A stretch of 38,645 nucleotides of DNA from positions 1 through 38,645 of the forward strand of contig CALCVH010000123.1 of the NCBI GenBank assembly GCA_937907585.1. Direction: 5' to 3'. Numbering within the stretch: the first letter of the stretch is position 1; every line of letters begins with the position of its first letter. The notes below the pieces were generated by a model, which saw only the letters and a list, made by a program, of their open reading frames with translations, ran no database searches and was not told the DNA's origin. Position numbers and translations under genes: made by a program. The DNA comes from an uncultured Bacillota bacterium (GTDB lineage Bacteria > Bacillota_I > Bacilli_A > Izemoplasmatales > UBA1188). Below are positions 32,213 to 38,645 of this stretch, piece by piece.

Positions 32213-33170
32213 AGTTCTTATTAATGAATTCTTCTATTTTATCAAATGGTATATATTTATTATCTCCGCCATCATACAAATCACAATGAGTTGCGCCTTT
32301 AACTATATATAATTCTTTATTATCACCTTTTAACAATTTGAATGTATCTTCACTCATATATCTTGAATGAGCAATTTCACCATGAACTAATAGTACTGCG
32401 CTTCTAATTTCATTAGCGTACCTAAATAATCTAGTATTAAGTAGTGACGTACCTGCGGTAACATTCCATCCATCATTGCTGTTGAGGCTTCTTTTGTGAT
32501 AACCTCTATCTGTCTTATAATAATCGTAATATTGTTTAACAAATAATGGCGCGTTAGATGGATCATCTGTTACTCCACCACCTCTTTTATAGTAACCATT
32601 CTTAAAATCTATAGTTCTTTGATTGTTAATAGCGACTCTTGCGTTATATCTAGCGTCACTATTATCATCATTATCAAAATATCCATTTCCTGCGATTCTA
32701 CTCATATCATACATAGTAATTGATACAGTCGCTTTAATTCTAGTGTCTATACATGCGGTTTGAATTGACATACCTCCCCAACCACAGATACCGATAATAG
32801 ATATTTTATCTTTATCTACATTATCTAAGTTAGATAAATAATCAATAGCCGCTTGAAAGTCTTCAATATTGATATCAGGCGAATTCATATATCTAACATT
32901 CCCTCCTGATTCACCAGTAAATGATGGATCAAAAGCGATAGTTAAAAATCCACGTGAAGCCATCTCTTGAGCGTATAATCCACTAGCTTGTTCTTTTACT
33001 GCGCCAAATGGTCCAGCGATAGCGATAGCTTTAAAGTTACTACCAGTTAATGGATAATACATATCCGCAGCTATTTCTATTCCAAAGTGGTTATAGAAAC
33101 TAACTTTCTTGTGTCCTACATTTTCATTTCTTTTAAAGGTTTTATCCCATTCGTTTGTCATCTCTAGCAT
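32208..33170 (-). CDS. Cys-nucleophile alpha/beta hydrolase (dienelactone hydrolase-like)
   Basis: 320 residues, cytosolic. Conserved blocks: GPFGAVKEQASGLYAQEMASRGF, AFDPSFTGESGG, SPDINIEDFQAAIDYL. The nucleophile elbow is GICGWGG with Cys129 in place of Ser, as in dienelactone hydrolases. The catalytic His is at 295 (GATHCDLYD). This large bacterial group (YcjY-like) has no firm substrate. A ribosome site AAAGGGA precedes the ATG. It is the last gene behind macrodomain, SirTM and cyclophilin-like lipoprotein, 15 bases after the latter, so a link to stress or detoxification is inferred from the operon. Confidence 0.88.
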   Translation of the reverse strand: MLEMTNEWDKTFKRNENVGHKKVSFYNHFGIEIAADMYYPLTGSNFKAIAIAGPFGAVKEQASGLYAQEMASRGFLTIAFDPSFTGESGGNVRYMNSPDINIEDFQAAIDYLSNLDNVDKDKISIIGICGWGGMSIQTACIDTRIKATVSITMYDMSRIAGNGYFDNDDNSDARYNARVAINNQRTIDFKNGYYKRGGGVTDDPSNAPLFVKQYYDYYKTDRGYHKRSLNSNDGWNVTAGTSLLNTRLFRYANEIRSAVLLVHGEIAHSRYMSEDTFKLLKGDNKELYIVKGATHCDLYDGGDNKYIPFDKIEEFINKNL

Positions 33171-33185
33171 TTTTGTAATCCCTTT

Positions 33186-33617
33186 CTATTCTAATATTAT
33201 TTTTATAGTAACATCCTTATTTCCTAATAGTTCATTCAATTCACTATTAGTTAAATTCATATGACCTAGTTTAGTATAACTCCAATTATTACTTCCATAA
33301 AATAACACCATATTAGATGAATTATACAAAACTATATCACCAGGTTTAGTAGTCATATTCTTATCACTACTAGTTATTCTTTTGCCAATTGGACCTACCT
33401 GTTCAAATCCACCATATTTACTTAAGCTTATTTCAATTGGTAAAAGAGTCTTTAATTCTTCTACTGAACTATTATTTTCCCAATTTACTTCTACATATTC
33501 ATTATCTATATATAACTTCATTTCTTTATTTCCTTCCACATTATTATTAATAGTACTTGTTTTACAACCAGTAAACAACATTATTAATAATAATATCATC
33601 ATTATTATTCTTCTCAC
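33186..33617 (-). CDS. Cyclophilin-like-fold lipoprotein
   Basis: 143 residues; lipobox LFTGC (Cys18), so membrane-tethered. The mature part is a small beta-barrel of the cyclophilin-like family: SSVEELKTLLPIEISLSKYGG, TTKPGDIVLYNSSNMVLFYG, YTKLGHM and NELLGNKDVTIKI. These domains are small and lack proven peptidyl-prolyl isomerase activity; they are often near flavodoxins and redox genes in anaerobes. The start is a GTG overlapping the SirTM stop (GTGA), with AAGGAG 11 bases upstream; the ATG at 33602 is an alternative. Confidence 0.8.
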   Translation of the reverse strand: MRRIIMMILLLIMLFTGCKTSTINNNVEGNKEMKLYIDNEYVEVNWENNSSVEELKTLLPIEISLSKYGGFEQVGPIGKRITSSDKNMTTKPGDIVLYNSSNMVLFYGSNNWSYTKLGHMNLTNSELNELLGNKDVTIKIILE

Positions 33618-34447
33618 TTTTTATTTAGCTCCTTAATAACGATATTAATATCCTGATTTAATACAATACTTTTATCTTTTATCTCATCTGGTATATAGTT
33701 ATTACCTTTATTGATACATACGTAATAAGCATCTTTATATTTATATGTCATTCTCATAAATGGATATTTTATTATAGCTGGAGTATTGTATCCAACACCT
33801 AGCTCTAAAAATAATATCTTTTTATTCTTATTATCCTCTATGAATTTAGAATATCTATTTGAAGCTTTATTCCATCCTTCATCTTCAACGAAATATTCAT
33901 CTTTTCTTAAATTCATATCCATCTCTTCATGACATACTGGACAATATGGTATTAATCTAGATGGGATTAAACCATTATCTAGATTATCGATCATTTCCAT
34001 AACTATTTTTTCGTTGTCATATGTTTTATTATGACAAGCTTTTGAACATTGAAATAATCCATAATCTCCTTGAGTATAGAATAATCTATTCTTATCAAAA
34101 CCAGATAATTGAAACTGATGATCAACATTTGTAGTAAGAACGAAATAATTCTTATCTTTAACTAGTTCTAATAATTCTTTATATAATTCTTTAGCCCCTT
34201 CTTTATATCTTTGATGATATATGAATCTAGACCAGTATCCCCACTTTTCTTCACTAGTTAGAAAATTATGAAATCCGGCGCTATACATATCTATATATCC
34301 ATATTTATCATGCATATCTTTAAAATATTTAAGGAAATAGCTTCCTCCATATTCAAATCCTGCAGCACTAGATAGTCCAGCACCAGCTCCTATTACTATA
34401 GCTTCACTTTCATCTAACAATTTCTTTAATCTGCCTATTATATACAC
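33614..34447 (-). CDS. Class M sirtuin (SirTM), protein ADP-ribosyltransferase
   Basis: 277 residues. NAD-binding GAGAGLSSAAGF at about 20-31. The catalytic pair known for SirTM is present: Asn107 (TTNVD) and Gln126 (TQGDYG), 19 residues apart as in the studied streptococcal enzyme, with Gln in place of the deacetylase His. A zinc site follows (FQCSKAC and CPVC). SirTMs modify lipoylated GcvH-L with ADP-ribose and are linked to redox stress. The frame starts at GTG 34462, but AAAGG lies 7 bases before the GTG at 34447, which I use. It overlaps the macrodomain gene, whose product would remove the modification. No GcvH-L or lipoate ligase gene is in view. Confidence 0.88.
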   Translation of the reverse strand: MYIIGRLKKLLDESEAIVIGAGAGLSSAAGFEYGGSYFLKYFKDMHDKYGYIDMYSAGFHNFLTSEEKWGYWSRFIYHQRYKEGAKELYKELLELVKDKNYFVLTTNVDHQFQLSGFDKNRLFYTQGDYGLFQCSKACHNKTYDNEKIVMEMIDNLDNGLIPSRLIPYCPVCHEEMDMNLRKDEYFVEDEGWNKASNRYSKFIEDNKNKKILFLELGVGYNTPAIIKYPFMRMTYKYKDAYYVCINKGNNYIPDEIKDKSIVLNQDINIVIKELNKK

Positions 34448-35159
34448 TGTAGTCCCTTTCACTGAAACAATCGAATATTATTTTTTCTATATTCTTATTT
34501 TCAGTTTTTAAATAATTATATGAAGTCTCAATCGCTATTTTAGACGCATCTATAATAGGATATCCAAATACACCTGTAGAGATAGATGAAAAACAAATAG
34601 ATTTAAGATTCATCTTATCAGCTTCTCTTAAACAAGATAAATAACAGTTTCTTAAATCTATTTCATCCTGTTTATCGCCACTATATATTGGCCCAACAGT
34701 ATGAAATATATATTTAGCAGGTAAGTTATATCCTTTAGTTACCTTGCACATACCATTTGGTTCAGGGTGTCCTTGTTTATTCATTAAATCCATCATATCT
34801 CGTCTAACTTCTAATCCAGCAAATGAATGAATTGCGTTATCTACGCATCTATGATTTGGAACAAAACATCCTAACATCTGGCTATTACACGCATTAACAA
34901 TCGCATCTACCTTTATTAATGTGATATCACCATTATATACACTTAATCCATTATTAAATTCACTATCACTAGTGATATTTTTGCCTTTTAATAAATCTTG
35001 TAATACTCTATCTTGTCTTTCATAGAATTCATCTGATAAATTAATAGGCATAGTTATATTTAATAATCCTCTAAATATATCAAACCCTAATCCAATACTT
35101 CTTCTATTTGTATTATTCACTTTTAATAGATAATCTATACACCATTCTAAGTCAGTCAT
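34410..35159 (-). CDS. Zinc-dependent macrodomain ADP-ribosylhydrolase
   Basis: 249 residues. A helical N-terminal part (1-72) precedes a macrodomain: YNGDITLIKVDAIVNACNS, then the zinc-macro signature MLGCFVPNHRCVDNAIH (Cys98, His103, Cys105 expected to bind zinc), FHTVGPIYSG and SISTGVFGYP. This subgroup occurs beside SirTM and hydrolyses ADP-ribose from the SirTM target. AAGG lies 8 bases before the ATG at 35159; a GTG at 35168 is weaker. It is the first gene of a four-gene operon with a good promoter. The stop lies within the SirTM gene (38-base overlap), so the two are coupled. Confidence 0.9.
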   Translation of the reverse strand: MTDLEWCIDYLLKVNNTNRRSIGLGFDIFRGLLNITMPINLSDEFYERQDRVLQDLLKGKNITSDSEFNNGLSVYNGDITLIKVDAIVNACNSQMLGCFVPNHRCVDNAIHSFAGLEVRRDMMDLMNKQGHPEPNGMCKVTKGYNLPAKYIFHTVGPIYSGDKQDEIDLRNCYLSCLREADKMNLKSICFSSISTGVFGYPIIDASKIAIETSYNYLKTENKNIEKIIFDCFSERDYSVYNRQIKEIVR

Positions 35160-35180
35160 GTTGTTCACCTTTATAGGAAA

Positions 35181-35209
35181 AATATAACATAATTATATTT
35201 TTAGGTCAA
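35181..35209 (-). promoter_or_regulatory. Promoter of the macrodomain-SirTM operon
   Basis: -35 TTGACC (35204-35209) and TG-extended -10 TATATT (35181-35186), 17 bp apart on the minus strand, about 20 bases before the start codon at 35159. Confidence 0.7.
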
Positions 35210-35217
35210 ATCATATA

Positions 35218-35248
35218 CAAAAAGCGACTTCATTTGAATCGCTTTTTG
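35218..35248. terminator. Bidirectional terminator after the small ORF
   Basis: CAAAAAGCGA-loop-TCGCTTTTTG with T-runs on both strands. It lies 13 bases after the stop codon of the 56-residue gene and separates it from the macrodomain promoter. Confidence 0.82.
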
Positions 35249-35261
35249 ATTATAATTACTT

Positions 35262-35432
35262 TTAAAAAATGTTCATTAATGTTTTAGCGTTATCTATTGA
35301 CTCTTTAATTTGTTCTTTAGTTTTATATTCGAACTCTTTCGCAGATTTAGAGTATTTTAGTCTATCTAAATCGCTATTATAGTTGATATTGAGTTTTGTT
35401 TTCACATTTCTCGAGAAATTGCTTGATATCAT
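35262..35432 (-). CDS. Small hypothetical protein, 56 residues
   Basis: A short intact frame with a good start: AAGGA stands 7 bases before the ATG, and a strong terminator follows the TAA. The product is hydrophilic and Lys/Asn/Ser-rich: MISSNFSRNVKTKLNINYNS then a charged helical second half (about 20-56, YSKSAKEFEYKTKEQIKE region). No signal peptide, membrane helix or cysteines. I do not recognise a family. Its own ribosome site and terminator argue that it is a real independent gene. It lies beside decayed gene pieces, so it may belong to an accessory patch. Confidence 0.5.
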   Translation of the reverse strand: MISSNFSRNVKTKLNINYNSDLDRLKYSKSAKEFEYKTKEQIKESIDNAKTLMNIF

Positions 35433-35480
35433 TGAAATTTCCTTGCAATATACAAAAAATCTTTTATACTAATTGTAGAT

Positions 35481-35520
35481 GGAGTGTCTGCCTGTAAAGC
35501 GGAATTCACTCCTTCTTTTT
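35481..35520 (+). terminator. Terminator-like hairpin, plus strand
   Basis: GGAGTG-TCTGC pairs with GCGGA-ATT-CACTCC and is followed by TTCTTTTT. No intact plus-strand gene precedes it. Confidence 0.5.
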
Positions 35521-35658
35521 ATTTGCAACATAAAGATTGAATGTATCTAGTTCTTTAAAATTCACATTTTCATCAACGACAATCCGACATAGAGCAAAGT
35601 TCAGCTTGCTTCTATTTGTGAAATAGGAACGACTAGAGTAAATCAGATTATTTTTGAT
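35506..35658 (-). pseudogene. Gene remnant, 50 open codons without a start
   Basis: The frame between stop codons encodes a well-formed protein-like tail (RSYFTNRSKLNFALCRIVVD, then ENVNFKELDTFNLYVANKKK) with no ATG, GTG or ribosome site upstream. I do not recognise the family. It looks like the C-terminus of a lost gene. Confidence 0.35.
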
Positions 35659-35668
35659 TTAAAAGTAA

Positions 35669-35725
35669 TGGGGGAAAATTGAAGGAATTGGTGCGACTAA
35701 AGGCGAGCATTGGAAAGTTTCATAG
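35669..35725 (+). pseudogene. C-terminal remnant resembling AlbA_2/RecG-like ATP-binding regulators
   Basis: Only 18 codons before TAG, reading GKIEGIGATKGEHWKVS. This resembles the common C-terminal winged-helix ending (GxIERIGxxKGGxWKV) of AlbA_2-type putative transcriptional regulators. An in-frame stop lies directly upstream. A plus-strand terminator follows at 35783. Confidence 0.35.
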
Positions 35726-35730
35726 ATAAA

Positions 35731-35772
35731 GTGTACTGAAAAAGTGTATAAAAAAGTGTACAAATAGTGTAC
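35731..35772 (+). repeat. Four GTGTAC/T hexamers at 11-13 bp spacing
   Basis: GTGTAC-type words begin at 35731, 35744, 35756 and 35767. They may be the worn coding tail of the neighbouring remnant, where one frame reads KVYKKVYK, or binding sites. Confidence 0.4.
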
Positions 35773-35782
35773 AAATAATTAG

Positions 35783-35807
35783 GTCAGGGAGAAATCTCTG
35801 GCTTTTT
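35783..35807 (+). terminator. Terminator of the plus-strand remnant
   Basis: GTCAGGG-AGAAAT-CTCTGGC followed by TTTTT. Confidence 0.6.
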
Positions 35808-36012
35808 CAATTGTGGGAGTCACCGCTACTCTTATGCGCGTGTATATCTTATATTAATTGAATCTATAGTAATTAAATATAACAAAAATTGTTTCTGCAA
35901 ATATAGATCTAGTTTTTTTATTTGGATTATTATTATTTTTTTACTATATATATGCTTCTAACTCAACTTCTATATACCAAGTGTTATATAGAACTATTTT
36001 GTTTGATAATAT

Positions 36013-36056
36013 AAAAACTGTTCAAAACCAATAGTTTAAGAGGTTGAACAGTTTTA
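36013..36056 (-). terminator. Terminator of the yhhQ-SDR operon
   Basis: A 10-bp stem AAAACTGTTC/GAACAGTTTT with an inner AACC/GGTT pairing, followed on the minus strand by a T-rich tail. It begins a few bases after the dehydrogenase stop codon. Confidence 0.85.
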
Positions 36057-36059
36057 TCC

Positions 36060-36728
36060 TTAGTTATTATAATCTGGCCATACAAATGTTGAATTTAAAT
36101 CTGCTTCTCCATTGTCTATTAATAAATCTTGGCCACTCATTGATCTATTTATTACTGTTAAGAAATACACCCAATTAGATACTTCTTCTAGTGTCATCCA
36201 TTTTTTTAGTGGAGTAACATTCATAATATCAGCCCATAATTTCTTATCGTTCATAACTAGATTATTAGAATCAGTTAATACTCCGCCTAAAGAAATTGAA
36301 TTAACCGTTGCGTTATATTTAGCACATCTTATCGCAACGTTTTTCATATATCCTACTATACCTGCTTTAGACGCAACATATAATGGAAATTCTTGACCTG
36401 ATCTAGCTGAAGCTGATGCATTAAATAATATAGATTTAATATTATCAGTGAACGCATATTTTTCAGTGACATTGATAGTGCCTTTTAAATTATTATCAAT
36501 ATCATCGCTAGAATTCTGTATACCAGCGTTATTAAAAATAATATTGATATTATCTAAATTAGGTAATGATTCTTTATTCTTAATATCACAAATGAAATGA
36601 TGATAGTTAGGATGACTAATATTTGCCTCTTTTACGTCTAATCCATAAACTATATGACCTTCATTTAGATATTTAATTGCGCAAGACTTACCAATTCCAC
36701 TAGATGAACCTGTGATTAATATATTCAT
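36060..36728 (-). CDS. Short-chain dehydrogenase/reductase
   Basis: 222 residues, cytosolic NAD(P)-dependent oxidoreductase. Classical SDR motifs: TGSSSGIG (6-13, cofactor loop), NNAG (about 66-69), NASAS (catalytic Ser region) and YVASK (Tyr-x-x-x-Lys active site). The Asp-rich end of strand 2 (GLDVKEA) suggests NAD preference. Somewhat shorter than the usual 245-250, with a reduced variable region. It starts 2 bases after the transporter stop, with AAGGA taken from the end of that gene, so it is co-expressed and shares the riboswitch-controlled transcript. Substrate unknown. Confidence 0.9.
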   Translation of the reverse strand: MNILITGSSSGIGKSCAIKYLNEGHIVYGLDVKEANISHPNYHHFICDIKNKESLPNLDNINIIFNNAGIQNSSDDIDNNLKGTINVTEKYAFTDNIKSILFNASASARSGQEFPLYVASKAGIVGYMKNVAIRCAKYNATVNSISLGGVLTDSNNLVMNDKKLWADIMNVTPLKKWMTLEEVSNWVYFLTVINRSMSGQDLLIDNGEADLNSTFVWPDYNN

Positions 36729-36730
36729 AA

Positions 36731-37483
36731 TTAGTTTTCCTTGTTATTAATATATTCAAAATATTCTTTACCAATATTATTTCTTTGCCAGTTCCTTGTT
36801 ATTCTATATCCTATAGGTGAAAATACTATTTCTAGAACTAGTTCTAACATAGCGCCTATTACAGAACAGAATACACATTGAATAAATGTCCAACTGAATC
36901 CATCCCAGAATATAGGAGCGAATACCATAAACGTAAGCACTGCGAATATTAGATTATCAAAGAATTGACCTATAAATGTTGAGACATAGCTTCTAGTAAT
37001 AAACGCTAATCTACCATCTGGATTCTTTTTAAACATCTTACCAATACCATAATTAACTATATTATTAATTACAGCAGATGAAAAGAACGCTATAGTAGAA
37101 CTTAATAATATAAACCATGTTCCACCTATAATAGTATCAAATGCTGTATAGTCATCAGCATTTGATGGAATTATACTGACAATATAAAATATTAAACAAG
37201 TTAATAGATTTACTAATATTGCGAATATAGACATTCTTGTAGATGCCTTAGGTCCAAAATGTTTAGTAACTATATCCATAGACATAAATGATAACCATGA
37301 TACTAAGATACCACCATCAATAGCTAAGTACTTATATTGGACCAAAGTCTTATTTGCGAGTAAGTTCATTGTAATAACAGATACCACAAATAAGGCTACT
37401 GCAGGAGCAGGGATAGTTCTAAGTAATAGAACTGTCTCTTTAAGCTCTTGCTTTAAAGAAAATTTTTTAATTTTGTTATCCAT
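36731..37483 (-). CDS. Queuosine-precursor (preQ1/preQ0) transporter, YhhQ/VUT family
   Basis: 250 residues with about six membrane helices (first at 25-45). Family marks: ALFVVSVITMNLLANK, DGGILVSWLSFMSMDIVTKHFGPKAS (the conserved Asp-rich segment), FFSSAVINNIVNYGIGK and FIGQFFDNLIFAVLTFM. VUT proteins import queuosine precursors, and this assignment is strengthened by the preQ1-I-like riboswitch in the leader, which overlaps the ribosome site. AAGGAG lies 5 bases before the ATG. Followed by a short-chain dehydrogenase in the same operon. Confidence 0.88.
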   Translation of the reverse strand: MDNKIKKFSLKQELKETVLLLRTIPAPAVALFVVSVITMNLLANKTLVQYKYLAIDGGILVSWLSFMSMDIVTKHFGPKASTRMSIFAILVNLLTCLIFYIVSIIPSNADDYTAFDTIIGGTWFILLSSTIAFFSSAVINNIVNYGIGKMFKKNPDGRLAFITRSYVSTFIGQFFDNLIFAVLTFMVFAPIFWDGFSWTFIQCVFCSVIGAMLELVLEIVFSPIGYRITRNWQRNNIGKEYFEYINNKEN

Positions 37484-37488
37484 TTTTT

Positions 37489-37539
37489 CTCCTTGGTTTT
37501 ATTTTATTAAGCGAAGGATTTAGAGGCCGAACTCCGCTT
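37489..37539 (-). promoter_or_regulatory. preQ1-I-like riboswitch in the leader of the YhhQ-type transporter
   Basis: On the minus strand P1 pairs AAGCGGAG (37539-37532) with CTTCGCTT (37516-37509; one G-U). The loop TTCGGCCTCTAAATC resembles the UUC-x-GC start of preQ1-I loops. An A-rich tail (AATAAAATAAAACC) leads to AAGGAG, the ribosome site. The loop TCC can pair with the GGA of that site, making an H-type pseudoknot that hides it, as in known preQ1-I switches. Loop length is greater than usual, so class is tentative. The gene downstream is a queuosine-precursor transporter. Confidence 0.6.
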
Positions 37540-37554
37540 TATGATACATCGATT

Positions 37555-37563
37555 ATTATATCA
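37555..37563 (-). promoter_or_regulatory. Extended -10 promoter of the yhhQ-SDR operon
   Basis: TGATATAAT on the minus strand; the predicted start lies about 8 bases before the riboswitch P1 stem. Confidence 0.6.
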
Positions 37564-37591
37564 CAATAAGATATAACTAGTTCTTTTTTAT

Positions 37592-37625
37592 TTTAAATAA
37601 AAAGTCGATAACTTAGTATCGACTT
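37592..37625 (-). terminator. Terminator upstream of the yhhQ promoter
   Basis: AAGTCGATA-loop-TATCGACTT followed by TTTTATTT on the minus strand. It would end transcription from the HNH gene. Confidence 0.8.
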
Positions 37626-37639
37626 GTATATACTTTGAT

Positions 37640-37671
37640 GGAATTGGTGATTGTCACCCATCACTAACTCC
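37640..37671 (-). other. Second hairpin behind the HNH gene
   Basis: On the minus strand GGAGTTAGTGAT pairs with ATCACCAATTCC (one mismatch, one wobble) around GGGTGACA. No T-run; it may protect the 3' end or assist the terminator that follows. Confidence 0.35.
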
Positions 37672-37702
37672 AAATTCTAATTCAAGGAGGCTTCAAGCAT
37701 TA

Positions 37703-38632
37703 CTACTTTCCGCTTACCTCCTTTTCTAAGTTTTTAGCTAATTTTGTGTAAGTATAATCATACATACAATAAGTACGATAACTGAAATCTAGATTAGGCT
37801 CTCTTTCTTCAGCTTCAGTATTGATGTGGACTAACTTATTAATGAATAATGAATCATTAAGGGCAGCATTAAAATTATCGAAATTGATTTTTTGTGCTTC
37901 TAAATACATGTCTTGTTTATCTTCATAACAGTTTACTTTGTAACATACGTCATATTGAGTTACATAGTTCATTGGCTTGAAGTAATACTTTAAATAAGTG
38001 TTTAAAAGAACGCATTTATCTAAAAGTTTTGAAATATCTTCTTTAAGAGGCATATTGTAGTTTTTAGCAACTATTCTAGTCTCAGTATTCCAATAATTGT
38101 TAGACATTGAATATGAGATATTCTCTTCATCAAGGTACTTCTCAATAAAATCAATGACTGCTGTATTCGATACATTTTGAAGTCTAATTAGGACAGAACC
38201 AACAAATCTAGTATTGTTTTGAATACATTTTAATTGTTCAAAGAATCTAACACCAGATGCAGAATCCATGAAGTTAACTGTATCATCATGTTCTGGTGCT
38301 TTCTTTTTCTTTTTTGTCTCCTTAGTTAGCTGTTTAATTTCATAATGGTTCTCAACTTTAACAATTTCAAAATTGATTCCATTAGCCTTAAATGCTGGAA
38401 ACTTATCTGCTTTTTCATCATTCGTAAGAATGTGACAGCATACCAAATTATGGTCAGCAGTTTTACCACCTCTGCTTTGCGGAAGAATATGATCTACATT
38501 CCATCCAAATTCGCTATTACGATCGTTATAAGCACCCTTGGCAATTGTACGTCCAGTAAAATCTTTTACCTTAGTTTCCTTACCAAAAGACTTATTCCAA
38601 AGGCGCATAGCAGTCTCTCGGTTTAAATCCAT
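37703..38632 (-). CDS. HNH endonuclease-domain protein
   Basis: 309 residues. An N-terminal HNH nuclease domain (about 5-85) with the Asp47-His48 pair (WNVDHILPQSRGGKT), Asn62 (HNLVCC) and Asn71 (LTNDEKAD), the beta-beta-alpha metal layout of stand-alone HNH enzymes. Residues 85-309 hold a basic linker (KKKKKAPEH) and a domain with no recognised family. No RuvC or Cas9 parts are present. The ATG at 38632 has only a weak purine-rich site, and the frame stays open to the window end, so the true start could lie further out. Possible roles are mobile-element or defence nuclease; unlinked to other such genes here. Confidence 0.75.
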   Translation of the reverse strand: MDLNRETAMRLWNKSFGKETKVKDFTGRTIAKGAYNDRNSEFGWNVDHILPQSRGGKTADHNLVCCHILTNDEKADKFPAFKANGINFEIVKVENHYEIKQLTKETKKKKKAPEHDDTVNFMDSASGVRFFEQLKCIQNNTRFVGSVLIRLQNVSNTAVIDFIEKYLDEENISYSMSNNYWNTETRIVAKNYNMPLKEDISKLLDKCVLLNTYLKYYFKPMNYVTQYDVCYKVNCYEDKQDMYLEAQKINFDNFNAALNDSLFINKLVHINTEAEEREPNLDFSYRTYCMYDYTYTKLAKNLEKEVSGK

Positions 38633-38645
38633 GTGTTTTTCTTTC

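Larger units (their letters stand above)
35433..36012. other. Accessory-looking interval of gene remnants and stray terminators
   Basis: No intact gene is seen here. It holds a minus-strand remnant (35506-35658), a plus-strand remnant (35669-35725), short GTGTAC-type repeats (35731-35772) and two plus-strand terminator-like hairpins without intact genes before them. The remaining 35840-36010 is plain AT-rich sequence. This looks like the scar of lost genes. Confidence 0.5.

Noticed and set aside
35731..35772. Repeated GTGTAC words as a CRISPR array or plasmid iterons
   Set aside because: Units are only 6-8 bases at irregular 11-13 bp spacing, with no spacers, cas genes or replication gene nearby.
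35821..35860. Possible tmRNA or other structured RNA fragment
   Set aside because: No tRNA-like acceptor/T-arm pairing and no tag-peptide reading frame could be drawn.
37703..38632. HNH protein as a Cas9 fragment
   Set aside because: No RuvC motifs, bridge helix or CRISPR repeats; the length and motif layout fit stand-alone HNH proteins.
1..38645. Mycoplasma genetic code (TGA as Trp)
   Set aside because: Several genes end in TGA at the expected family length and Trp is encoded by TGG throughout.

Overview
This 38.6 kb window comes from an AT-rich, low-GC Gram-positive-type bacterium, probably a gut-associated Mollicutes/Bacilli relative (inference from composition, lipoproteins, PadR/DUF1700/DUF4097, the VTC/DUF4956 pair and MsmX-type sugar import without a linked ATPase). 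TGA is used as a stop codon (for example the macrodomain and SirTM genes), so the standard bacterial code applies, not the mycoplasma code. Most genes start with clear GGAGG-type ribosome binding sites, and long Asn/Asp/Ser-rich surface proteins are common.

Layout. 1-2376 (minus): a BIG2-domain surface protein cut by the window edge, then an MscS channel. 2578-3777 (minus): a short GH127-like protein. 3856-5712 (minus): a PadR / DUF1700 / DUF4097 envelope operon with a strong promoter overlapped by a dyad. 5720-9038 (minus): nnr, gltX and a tRNA-Glu directly behind gltX, closed by a terminator. 9059-9306 (plus): tRNA-Gln and tRNA-Leu. 9871-13319 (plus): an OmpR-type two-component system followed by a VTC-domain polyphosphate polymerase-like enzyme and DUF4956. 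The same 11-bp direct repeat precedes the -10 of both promoters.

13320-30100 (minus) is the centre of the window: an 11-gene, 16.7 kb operon. It encodes a secreted TIM-barrel-like hydrolase, an ABC solute-binding lipoprotein, two permeases, a 1561-residue repeat-rich surface protein, two more hydrolase paralogues (one cytosolic, one lipoprotein), a smaller surface protein, two lipoprotein metallophosphoesterases and a ROK repressor. Two further metallophosphoesterases (30326-32133, plus) diverge from the same intergenic region. I read the set as a glycan capture, cleavage, dephosphorylation and import locus, possibly for a phosphorylated glycan. It is driven from one promoter whose spacer is a perfect dyad.

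32208-35209 (minus) is a stress-type operon: a zinc macrodomain ADP-ribosylhydrolase, a class M sirtuin (SirTM), a cyclophilin-like lipoprotein and a Cys-nucleophile alpha/beta hydrolase. The lipoylated GcvH-L partner usual for SirTM is not present. 35262-36059 holds a 56-residue small gene and decayed gene pieces. 36060-37563 (minus) is a YhhQ-type queuosine-precursor transporter plus a short-chain dehydrogenase behind a preQ1-I-like riboswitch. 37703-38632 (minus) is an HNH endonuclease-domain protein.
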